Assembly: GCF_000708045.1 (NCBI RefSeq)
Contig: NZ_ANIE01000004.1
Location: 1-64,000 of the forward strand
Reading direction: 5' to 3'
Origin: Marinobacter nitratireducens
Lineage (GTDB): Bacteria > Pseudomonadota > Gammaproteobacteria > Pseudomonadales > Oleiphilaceae
Length of the DNA: 64,000 nt
The position numbers and the translations under genes were made by a program. Positions 45,536-53,172 of this stretch are shown in pieces (the stretch's first letter is position 1; every line of letters begins with the position of its first letter). The notes below the pieces were generated by a model. It was not told the origin of the DNA and ran no database searches. It saw only the letters and a program-made list of their open reading frames with translations.

Positions 45536-47224
45536 ATGACGCAGTTCAAGGATGCCATTTCCCCGCCCTCGGTGCTGATTTTTGACTGGCACGGCACGCT
45601 GGTGGATACCCACGACGCCATGTTCAGCGCCATGGAAGACATGCTCCCCCAGCTGGAAGAGCTGGAATTGGTGGAGCGACTCTTACCTGAGGATAAATGC
45701 CGAACACAGGATGATGCACGGCTGGTCCGGTACATCCGCATTTTCCGGCGTCTGCATCCGCGCATTCTGGCAGAACGCCGGGTGTCCCGGACCGATATAT
45801 TCAACGCCATTTTCGGGGACGATCGCGATGCCAAACTGGTCGCTCACAATGCCTACAATGCGGCCTATCGAAAATACTTTGGCAAGGTCAAACCGTTCCA
45901 GCCGGGGGCCTACGAATACCTGTCCGCGTTAAAGGAGATGGGAATCAAGCTGGCGGTGTCCACCAACCGGAACCGGGAATTTCTGGACAAGGAGCTGGAG
46001 ATTGTCGATGAGGGTCGGTGGCAGCACCTGTTTGATGCCACGGTCTGCGCGGACGATGTCACCGAATACAAGCCGGACCCGGAAGTGATCACCAGAACCC
46101 TGGAGAAGCTTGGATTGCCGGTTGACGAACGGGCCTGGTACGTCGGGGACAGTTATGTGGACATGCTCACGGCGAGTAAGGCGGGCGTGGCCCGGGTGTT
46201 CTATAACGGTGCGTGCTGGGAGCCGGATCGAATCGCCAGCTGGTTTTCCCACCGTGATGCTCCGACGGCGATACTGGATAGCTTTGAGGACTTGCTGGAT
46301 CTGCTGGCGCTTCTGGAGCGCAGCCATCCCGAGCACTTTCTGCAGCCGCCTTCGGATGTTCGCCCCAAGCCATTCCCACCTCCTCAGCGGCCAGAACCCC
46401 GGGTAGAGGCAGACTGGCACCCGGCTGTCGTCAAGCTGATCCGCCCGTCGGTGGTGCTCTTCGACTGGCACGCGACCCTGGTGGACACGCTGGACGCCAT
46501 GTACCACGCGGTTGATGACATGCTGCCGGAATTCCACAAGCTGGATCTGATGGATCGTATGGTGGCTCCCGAAGACAGTAAAACGCCGGAAGATGCACGG
46601 CTGGTCGCCTATGTGAGGGAATTTGCGCGCCTGCACCCGAAGGTGAAAGCGGACCGTAAAATCTCCCGCACGGATATCTTTGAAGTGCTGTTTGGAGAAG
46701 ATCAGGAAGCAAAGCAGGTCGCACACCGGGTCTTCAATTATCATTACCGGACTCACTACGGCACAGTGAAAGCGTTCGAACCTCGAGTGAGGGACGTGCT
46801 GGAAGGTTTGCGGCGCCTGCACATGCAGGTCGGGGTTATTACCAATCGTGACCGGGAATTTTTTGAGCACGAACTTGCAGCGGTGGAGGGAACCGGCTGG
46901 GTTGAACTGTTTGATGTGGATGTCTGCGGCGATGACACGCCGCTACGAAAGCCCCATCCGGATCAATTGCTACTGGCGGTTCAGAAGATGGATTATCCCC
47001 CGGATCCCAGTGTCTGGTACGTGGGCGACAGCACCACCGATGTGATCGCAGCCAAGCGTGCGGGCATGACGTCGGTTTTCTTCAATGGCGCGCAATGGGA
47101 TCAGCCGTGGCTGAACCGGATATTTCCCGGAACCCACAAGCATCCTGACAAACCCGATGTGGTGGTTAACGATTTTTCTGAATTCTGGGCGCTGGTCCTG
47201 GCGTGCGAGGTTGGTCCGCCGTAG
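45536..47224 (+). CDS. Tandem-HAD-domain protein with DWH motif
   Basis: A 562-residue cytosolic protein made of two HAD-like hydrolase domains (about 10-265 and 303-555) that align to each other throughout, an internal duplication. Motif I is FDWHGTLVDT (Asp17) in the first and FDWHATLVDT (Asp310) in the second, so the usual second Asp is His in both. Motif II is STNRNRE and ITNRDRE; motif IV is YVGDSYVDM and YVGDSTTDV. The start has AAGGAGA 10 bases upstream. The substrate is unknown; the altered motif is conserved between copies, so it is probably functional. The 3' end overlaps the convergent gene by 59 bases. Confidence 0.82.
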   Translation: MTQFKDAISPPSVLIFDWHGTLVDTHDAMFSAMEDMLPQLEELELVERLLPEDKCRTQDDARLVRYIRIFRRLHPRILAERRVSRTDIFNAIFGDDRDAKLVAHNAYNAAYRKYFGKVKPFQPGAYEYLSALKEMGIKLAVSTNRNREFLDKELEIVDEGRWQHLFDATVCADDVTEYKPDPEVITRTLEKLGLPVDERAWYVGDSYVDMLTASKAGVARVFYNGACWEPDRIASWFSHRDAPTAILDSFEDLLDLLALLERSHPEHFLQPPSDVRPKPFPPPQRPEPRVEADWHPAVVKLIRPSVVLFDWHATLVDTLDAMYHAVDDMLPEFHKLDLMDRMVAPEDSKTPEDARLVAYVREFARLHPKVKADRKISRTDIFEVLFGEDQEAKQVAHRVFNYHYRTHYGTVKAFEPRVRDVLEGLRRLHMQVGVITNRDREFFEHELAAVEGTGWVELFDVDVCGDDTPLRKPHPDQLLLAVQKMDYPPDPSVWYVGDSTTDVIAAKRAGMTSVFFNGAQWDQPWLNRIFPGTHKHPDKPDVVVNDFSEFWALVLACEVGPP

Positions 47225-48467
47225 GGCCTTGGGCCTCACCATCACCGCTCTGCAGCGCGGGTTCGATGTTCAGGCCGATGGCAATGGCGCCAATCGGGGT
47301 GTTGCTTCCTTCGGGAGTAACGGCAGCGCTGATCATGATCTGGAATCGTTTGGTCGAGGCGTCGTAGCGGATTGGCGAAATATACAGAGCATCATGCTCT
47401 TCCTCGGATGGCTTCATGATACGGCGGAACTTGGCTTCGTCGCCTTGCCAATAATCCGAGGTGAGCTGGCTTATGGCGCTGAGTGTCCCCATGCTGTTCA
47501 TCAGCAATACCTCGGTCACCAGTGTCTCATGGTTTTTTTGCCAACCCTTGAGTGCGTGAGAGCTGGGGAGGTCGAGGATTCGGGATGCCAGTTTTGAGGC
47601 ATGATTAGGGGCAAGTGCACGCCACTCGCTGTCCAGGGTCAGTGCTTCGGCAAGGGTGTCGACTTGGGGGCCGGTGTCCAGGGCCTGTCTGAGGTCGACC
47701 GTTGCGTTGAGGTCAGCAAGCAGATGCGCAGCCAGCTGTTTGACATGCGTGCGCTCCTGCATCGACAGTGTCAGGGTATCCTTCGTACATTCCGGCAAGG
47801 CTTTATTGAACCGGTCCAGGAACCCCGGGTGTGAGTAGGTGAAGGCTTCGGCGAGATAAAGGTGCAGAGGCGCGTATCTCACAAAGGTAGTGTGCAGGTC
47901 GGACTCCTCAGCGTGCATGTTTGTCATGACACGCTCGTCGAGGAGTGCGACGTCAATGCGGTTTCGTTCAAGCAGGGCGAGCAACTGTTGGGCAGACGTC
48001 ACTCCGAGGAACACGTTGTAGTTATTGGCCAGCAACCACGCCTGTTCGTTACTGCCTGAGACGACACCAATTCTGGCGTCTCTGCTGATCGGCCCTGGTG
48101 TGTTGGAAAAAAAATACCATTTCTCGAGAGAGACCGGGTCACTCCGTCTGGCGATGGCGTCGAGCTGAGCCGAAGGATCGACTGCAAAAAAGCCATCGAC
48201 CAGATTCCTGGCCAGGGAATGAACCGCTCTTTTTTGCGGTGCAATCTGTATGCTGGTCTCCCAGCCTGCTTCCCGCGAAGCGCAGCGAATGGTTTCGGTC
48301 GTTTCGCCACGGACAGTGGGCTTCGAGATCGGGCCCGAGGAAACCTGATAAGGCGGGGCCAAAAACGTATAGAGGCTGAGATCCGAAGAAGACGCCTGAG
48401 ACGAGACAACAAAAAACAGCGCCAAGGCTCCGATCAGTAAAGACCGTCGTTCCATCATCACCACCAT
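47166..48467 (-). CDS. Periplasmic solute-binding-like protein with C-terminal sensor-like domain
   Basis: A 433-residue exported protein. Signal peptide within 1-26 (MERRSLLIGALALFFVVSSQA). The N-terminal half (about 30-235) follows the family-3 solute-binding pattern (YTFLAPPYQVS, then DGFFAVDPSAQ, then ISRDARIGVVSGS, the latter typical of bacterial extracellular solute-binding proteins). The C-terminal part (about 300-400) resembles a Cache-like domain (SQLTSDYWQGDEAKF, IGAIAIGLNIEP). No transmembrane or kinase domain follows, so it is a free periplasmic protein. Its role is unknown. Three possible starts (48467, 48458, 48455). Confidence 0.65.
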   Translation of the reverse strand: MVVMMERRSLLIGALALFFVVSSQASSSDLSLYTFLAPPYQVSSGPISKPTVRGETTETIRCASREAGWETSIQIAPQKRAVHSLARNLVDGFFAVDPSAQLDAIARRSDPVSLEKWYFFSNTPGPISRDARIGVVSGSNEQAWLLANNYNVFLGVTSAQQLLALLERNRIDVALLDERVMTNMHAEESDLHTTFVRYAPLHLYLAEAFTYSHPGFLDRFNKALPECTKDTLTLSMQERTHVKQLAAHLLADLNATVDLRQALDTGPQVDTLAEALTLDSEWRALAPNHASKLASRILDLPSSHALKGWQKNHETLVTEVLLMNSMGTLSAISQLTSDYWQGDEAKFRRIMKPSEEEHDALYISPIRYDASTKRFQIMISAAVTPEGSNTPIGAIAIGLNIEPALQSGDGEAQGPTADQPRTPGPAPRIQKNR

Positions 48468-48515
48468 TCATTCCATTTGTCGGCGCGACTTGAGTTTTCA
48501 GCTTAGCAGCTGCTT

Positions 48516-50048
48516 CTAGATCTGCTCGATGTTTTCCAGCAGGGTCTCTGCGCGGGCAATGATTTTTTCTTTCCTGCCGGGGTCCTGTCTGTCCCAGTTC
48601 CGGTACATCATGCCCATTCGTGGGTTGCCAGAGAACTGATCACGATGCCTGTCGATGAAGTGCCAGTACAGGGCATTGAATGGGCAGGCGTCTTCTTCCG
48701 TAGCCTTTTTGACCTTGTAGTGGCAGTTGCCGCAATGGTCCGACATTCGCTGGATATACTTGCCGCTGGCGGCATAGGGCTTGGACCCGAGATAGCCACC
48801 ATCGGCATGCATCACCATGCCCAGCACGTTGGGAAGTTCGACCCAGTCATAGGCGTCAGCGTACACGGCCAGGTACCAGTCGCAGATCTCTTCCGGCCTG
48901 ACGCCGGCCAGCAAGGCAAAGTTGCCGGTCACCATTAACCGCTGTATATGGTGGGCATAGGCGTTCCGGCGTGTCGCATCGATGGCTTTTTGCATGCAGC
49001 GCATCCGGGTGTCGCCGGTCCAGTAGAACCAGGGTAGCGGGCGGTTGTTCCCGAGACGGTTCTCCTTGGCGTAATCGGGCATGTGGAGCCAATAGATGCC
49101 CCTGACAAACTCACGCCAGCCGATGATCTGGCGAATAAACCCTTCCACGGCGTTGATGGGCGCTTGGCCCGAGTGCCAGGCCTGAGCGGCGGCTTCGCAG
49201 ACCTCAAGTGGGTCGAGAAGTCCGCAGTTAATGTAGGGAGACAGGATCGAGTGAAATAGCCAGTCTTCGCTGTCCGATATGGCGTCCTGGTAATCGCCGA
49301 AGCAGGGCAGTGCGAAGTCGATGAAGTGATCCAGCGCCGCCCTGGCATCCTGTGATGTGACTGCAAAATGGAAGTCTTCGGTAGTGCCGAAGTGTTCCGA
49401 AAAGTGCCGATCGACCAGGGTAATGACCTCTTGCGTGGTCTTGTCGGGCTCGATGCGGAAAGGTGGGGGCGCGCCGGGCTTGCCGCTCCACTTTTTCCGG
49501 TTGTCGGCATCGAAGTTCCAGTGACCGCCTTCAGGGGCACCCTCTGGCGTCATCAACAAGCCGGTTTTTCGACGCATTTCCCGGTAGAAATACTCCATGC
49601 GAAGCTGTTTCCTGCCGGAGGCCCAGTCAGCAAATTCCTGCTTGCTTGCGATGAAACGGGTATCGGGGCGGATATCGACCGGAAGTCCGAGCCTTGAGGG
49701 CCAGTTGCTGATCTGTTCGTGCAGACGCCACTCTCCGCATTCCGTCGTGATCACCCGATCTGGAGCGAATGAGTGAACTTGCTTAGCGACAACAGATTCA
49801 AGGCTTTTGAACGAACTGTCCGGGTGGTATTCGTGGTAGTGAACCTTCCAGCCCTCGCGTTCGAGGTGGTCGGCAAAATGGCGCATGGCACTGAACAGCA
49901 GTACCAGCTTTTTCTTGTGATGATTGGTATAGCTGGCCTCGTCACCGACCTCCGCCATCACGATCAGGTCGTTTGTCGGATCGGCTCCTTTGAGGGCACT
50001 GATGTCGGTGCTGAGCTGGTCGCCGAGTATGAGGATCAGATTGGCCAT
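48516..50048 (-). CDS. FeS-BCP-type photolyase (prokaryotic 6-4 photolyase/cryptochrome family)
   Basis: A 510-residue protein of the deoxyribodipyrimidine photolyase-related (PhrB/CryB) group. N-terminal LILILGDQLS (4-13) and C-terminal FAD region GWREFVRGIYWLHMPDY and NVLGMVMHADGGYLGSKPY (seen as LGMVMHADGGYLGSKP). The four iron-sulfur cysteines match IC of RPEEICDWYL plus CGNCHYK and DACPFN. Such enzymes repair (6-4) photoproducts using light. It is the second photolyase-like gene within 12 kb. Confidence 0.88.
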   Translation of the reverse strand: MANLILILGDQLSTDISALKGADPTNDLIVMAEVGDEASYTNHHKKKLVLLFSAMRHFADHLEREGWKVHYHEYHPDSSFKSLESVVAKQVHSFAPDRVITTECGEWRLHEQISNWPSRLGLPVDIRPDTRFIASKQEFADWASGRKQLRMEYFYREMRRKTGLLMTPEGAPEGGHWNFDADNRKKWSGKPGAPPPFRIEPDKTTQEVITLVDRHFSEHFGTTEDFHFAVTSQDARAALDHFIDFALPCFGDYQDAISDSEDWLFHSILSPYINCGLLDPLEVCEAAAQAWHSGQAPINAVEGFIRQIIGWREFVRGIYWLHMPDYAKENRLGNNRPLPWFYWTGDTRMRCMQKAIDATRRNAYAHHIQRLMVTGNFALLAGVRPEEICDWYLAVYADAYDWVELPNVLGMVMHADGGYLGSKPYAASGKYIQRMSDHCGNCHYKVKKATEEDACPFNALYWHFIDRHRDQFSGNPRMGMMYRNWDRQDPGRKEKIIARAETLLENIEQI

Positions 50049-50163
50049 GGTCGCCGCATTGCTCCGTTGTAAGAAGGTCTCACCCTTTGTGGGTAGTGAA
50101 GATACGCCAACAGCGCAAAGGTGGTTCAGGGAAGAGATTGGTAAACTGGTAAACAGGTTTCAG

Positions 50164-50177
50164 GTGACACGAGTCAA
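50164..50177 (+). promoter_or_regulatory. FNR/ANR-like box of hemN
   Basis: GTGAC-ACGA-GTCAA is one mismatch from the FNR/DNR-type palindrome. TAGACT at 50200-50205 is exactly placed as -10 for a site at -41.5. Anaerobic activation of hemN by this family is established in pseudomonads. Confidence 0.7.
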
Positions 50178-50259
50178 GGCGGGCAGGATCCGCTTCACCT
50201 AGACTGAGCAAATTCCGGCCGATGGCCCCTTATTCGTTTTTTCAGTTCAGGTTCTGATT

Positions 50260-51678
50260 ATGCCTCATACCTCCGCTGCCGCACCCACCGAGTCTGCGCT
50301 CCCCACCTTTATCTGGGACGACGCACTGATTCGCCGATATGATCTCAGTGGCCCCCGCTACACGTCCTACCCCACAGCGGTGGAATTCACGTCGGATTAT
50401 AGTGTGGAGGATATGGTGAAAGCTGCGGGTCGCAGCAAGGCCAGTGGTCGCCCCCTGTCCCTGTATACACACCTGCCGTTCTGCGCGCATCTTTGCTATT
50501 ACTGTGCCTGTAACAAAGTGATCACCAAAAAACGTGACAAGGCGATGCCCTACGTCGAACGCTTGCTGAAGGAGGCGGCCATCCAGTCGAAGCTTTTCGG
50601 CGCGGACCGTCCCGTTAAGCAATTGCATTGGGGCGGCGGTACACCCACGTTCCTGCCAAGGGACGTCATGCAGCACCTGATGGCCGGTTACGGCGAGCTG
50701 TTCAACCTGCAGTCCGGCGAAGACCGGGACTACAGCGTCGAAATTGATCCACGGGAAGTGGATCAGGACACCTTGCCGACACTGTGGGAGCTTGGCTTCA
50801 ATCGCATCAGCCTCGGGGTGCAGGATGTGAATCCGGAAGTCCAGAAAGCGGTCAACCGGATCCAGCCCAGGGACATGACCGAGTCAGTGCTGACGGAAGC
50901 CCGCCGGCTGGGCTTCCGGTCCATCAACCTGGATCTGATCTACGGTTTGCCTTACCAGACGCCAGAGAGCTTCGCTGAAACCCTGGAGGCGGTTCTGGAA
51001 ATGTCACCAGACCGCCTGTCGGTGTTCAGCTATGCCCACCTGCCGGACCGTTTCTACCCACAAACCCGGATTCAGGCGGATACGCTGCCAACGCCGCAGC
51101 AGAAACTGACGATTCTCCACAACACGATCAATCGCCTGCTCGAAGCCGGGTACGAATATATTGGCATGGACCATTTTGCCAAGCCGGATGACAGCCTGGC
51201 GGTTGCCCAGCGGGAAGGGCGCCTGCACCGGAATTTCCAGGGCTATACGACCCATTCCGATTGCGATCTGGTCTCCCTCGGTGTATCGGCCATTGGCCAG
51301 ACAGACGATGCCTACTTCCAGAACAACCATGATCTCCCGGCCTGGGAAAAAGCGATCGATGCCGGTCAACTGGCGATCACGCGTGGTGTCGGTCTGACAC
51401 GGGATGATCGACTCCGCCGCTGGGTGATCGGCCAGCTGATCTGTCAGTTCCGCCTGGACCGCCAGCAGTTTGCAAACGAGTGGAACGAAGACTTCGATCG
51501 CTATTTTGCCGATGAGCTGAACCGCCTGAAACCGATGGTTCAGGACGAGCTGATTGCTGATGATGGTTCCATTCTGCAGGTTCAGCCGGCGGGCCGTCTC
51601 CTGATTCGCGCAATCTGCCAGATTTTTGACCTCTACCGGAAAGAGGGCGCAAGCCAACGGTTCTCCCGGATTATCTGA
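50260..51678 (+). CDS. hemN: Oxygen-independent coproporphyrinogen III oxidase HemN
   Basis: A 472-residue cytosolic radical SAM enzyme that converts coproporphyrinogen III to protoporphyrinogen IX without oxygen, feeding heme synthesis under denitrifying conditions. The cluster motif is CAHLCYYCAC (CX3CX2C, about 69-78); HWGGGTPTFLP and VEIDPREVDQDTLPTL (seen as VEIDPREV) are further HemN signatures. Length matches the E. coli-type HemN, not HemW. The FNR-like box sits about 85 bases upstream. Confidence 0.96.
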   Translation: MPHTSAAAPTESALPTFIWDDALIRRYDLSGPRYTSYPTAVEFTSDYSVEDMVKAAGRSKASGRPLSLYTHLPFCAHLCYYCACNKVITKKRDKAMPYVERLLKEAAIQSKLFGADRPVKQLHWGGGTPTFLPRDVMQHLMAGYGELFNLQSGEDRDYSVEIDPREVDQDTLPTLWELGFNRISLGVQDVNPEVQKAVNRIQPRDMTESVLTEARRLGFRSINLDLIYGLPYQTPESFAETLEAVLEMSPDRLSVFSYAHLPDRFYPQTRIQADTLPTPQQKLTILHNTINRLLEAGYEYIGMDHFAKPDDSLAVAQREGRLHRNFQGYTTHSDCDLVSLGVSAIGQTDDAYFQNNHDLPAWEKAIDAGQLAITRGVGLTRDDRLRRWVIGQLICQFRLDRQQFANEWNEDFDRYFADELNRLKPMVQDELIADDGSILQVQPAGRLLIRAICQIFDLYRKEGASQRFSRII

Positions 51679-51757
51679 TTCGGACTGAATTGCCTCCAGC
51701 GCTGTGATTTATCCGTACTAGACTGTAGGACTAAACCAAAAGCGATGAGGGCGTTGA

Positions 51758-52396
51758 GTGGGATCAAGAGACCTGGTTTCTTCGGAGGTTGCCGCTGCGG
51801 GTAGCGGTAAACGTGAAAACGAACCAAACGCGGACAATTTTGACTACGATGGTTGCCTGAGGGCGTGCGCGGCCGGTGACAAATCCGCCTTGAGAGCGCT
51901 GTATCTGCGTGAGAGCAAACAGTTGCTTGGCGTGGTCACAAGGATAGTGCGTGACCGCGCAAGGGCTGAAGATGTGCTTCACGATGCGTTTGTGCGGATC
52001 TGGCGTCGCGCCTCTACGTTCGATGCGTCCCGGGGTGGTGGTCGTGGTTGGGTTTACACCGTCGCCCGAAACCTGGCCCTCGACTTTGTGCGGGGGGCTG
52101 GCAAACATTCCGGTTCCGAACACCAGGCCGCTGATGATGAAATAGATTCCCTGGCTGATCCCGATGATACGTCCCGCTGGCTGGAAAAAGTCGGATCCTC
52201 CCACTGGGGCGGGGACAGTGCGCGATTGCAGGAGTGCCTTGAACAGCTGGAACCCACGCCCCGCGCCTGCATCTTTCATGCTTATGTAAACGGTTATTCG
52301 CAGTCCGAAATCGGCGACCTGATCGGTGCGCCCGTGGGCACCGTCAAGTCGTGGATAAAGCGAAGCCTCGTGGCGTTGCGGGGGTGCATGGGATGA
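51758..52396 (+). CDS. ECF-type RNA polymerase sigma factor (SigK-like)
   Basis: A 212-residue sigma-70-family factor. Sigma region 2 lies near 40-105 (VVTRIVRDRARAEDVLHDAF, seen as DRARAEDVLHDAFV) and region 4 near 160-208 (YSQSEIGDLIGAPVGTVKSW). A GTG start at 51758 with GAGG upstream is used. It is paired with the RskA-like anti-sigma gene by ATGA overlap. The arrangement resembles SigK-RskA or the group controlling oxidative-stress genes. Target genes are not known here. Confidence 0.88.
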   Translation: MGSRDLVSSEVAAAGSGKRENEPNADNFDYDGCLRACAAGDKSALRALYLRESKQLLGVVTRIVRDRARAEDVLHDAFVRIWRRASTFDASRGGGRGWVYTVARNLALDFVRGAGKHSGSEHQAADDEIDSLADPDDTSRWLEKVGSSHWGGDSARLQECLEQLEPTPRACIFHAYVNGYSQSEIGDLIGAPVGTVKSWIKRSLVALRGCMG

Positions 52397-53115
52397 TGAA
52401 TCAACATGATGATATGAGCACGGATGAAATCGCCGGGCATTATGTGTTGGGAACGCTCGCCGAAGAGGAGCGGCGCCAGGTTGTTGTCCGGCTCAGTGAG
52501 GATCAGGAGCTGGCTGATGCCGTGCGTTACTGGCAGGAACGTCTTGTCGGCCTTTGCGATGTAGCGGAGCCCGTGGAGGCGAACGATGCGGTCTGGGAGC
52601 GAATTTCTTCCTCCATTGATCAGTTGACGGCGTCCTCAGCTCCGGAGGACGAAACGTCCTCATCCTGGTTCGTGTCGTGGTGGAATAACCTGGCGTTCTG
52701 GCGGGGCTTCTCGGCAGCGGGCTTCGCCTGTGCGCTTGCGCTTGGTATTGCCTTGGCGATCTACCAACCGAGCTCGCCCAGGTACATGGTTGTACTGGCA
52801 ACGCCGGAAGGCCATTCACCGGGTTGGGTGGTGCAGGCCAGCAATTCACGCAAGCTAACCCTGAAAGCCCTGGGCAGTTTCGAGGTTCCCGAGGGTAAGG
52901 CCCTGGAGTTCTGGACCAAGGCGGACGACTGGGACGGGCCGGTATCGCTGGGGCTCGTTGAGCCCGGGCAGCCAATTCAGATCTCCCTGGACGACTTGCC
53001 ACCACTAGAGGAAAACCAGCTGTTTGAGATCACGCTGGAAAACTATGGCGGATCGCCTATCGGACGTCCCACCGGGCCGATTCAGTTTATTGGTCGGGCG
53101 GTGACGCCTATCTGA
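52393..53115 (+). CDS. RskA-like anti-sigma factor
   Basis: A 240-residue inner-membrane protein. The N-terminal cytosolic part (about 1-95) holds the anti-sigma ZAS-like region with STDEIAGHYVLGTLAEEER (shown in parts: HYVLGTLAEEE), a single membrane helix at about 113-133, and a periplasmic RskA domain (about 140-238). It should hold the ECF factor inactive until a signal arrives. Start ATG 52393 overlaps the sigma stop. Confidence 0.88.
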   Translation: MMNQHDDMSTDEIAGHYVLGTLAEEERRQVVVRLSEDQELADAVRYWQERLVGLCDVAEPVEANDAVWERISSSIDQLTASSAPEDETSSSWFVSWWNNLAFWRGFSAAGFACALALGIALAIYQPSSPRYMVVLATPEGHSPGWVVQASNSRKLTLKALGSFEVPEGKALEFWTKADDWDGPVSLGLVEPGQPIQISLDDLPPLEENQLFEITLENYGGSPIGRPTGPIQFIGRAVTPI

Positions 53116-53131
53116 TCTGGCAGTAACAAAA

Positions 53132-53157
53132 AGCCCGGCACGAAGCCGGGCTTTTTT
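53132..53157 (+). terminator. Terminator between sigma/anti-sigma operon and the propeller gene
   Basis: AGCCCGGC (53132-53139) pairs with GCCGGGCT (53144-53151), followed by six T. On the minus strand an A-rich stretch gives a T-run after the stem too, so it can serve both convergent genes. Confidence 0.9.
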
Positions 53158-53172
53158 ATGATCGCTACCCGA

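Noticed and set aside
50241-50250. TTCAGTTCAG before hemN as a copper operator
   Set aside because: The two repeats are adjacent (period 5) and not spaced by 11, and hemN has an FNR-like box with a better promoter.
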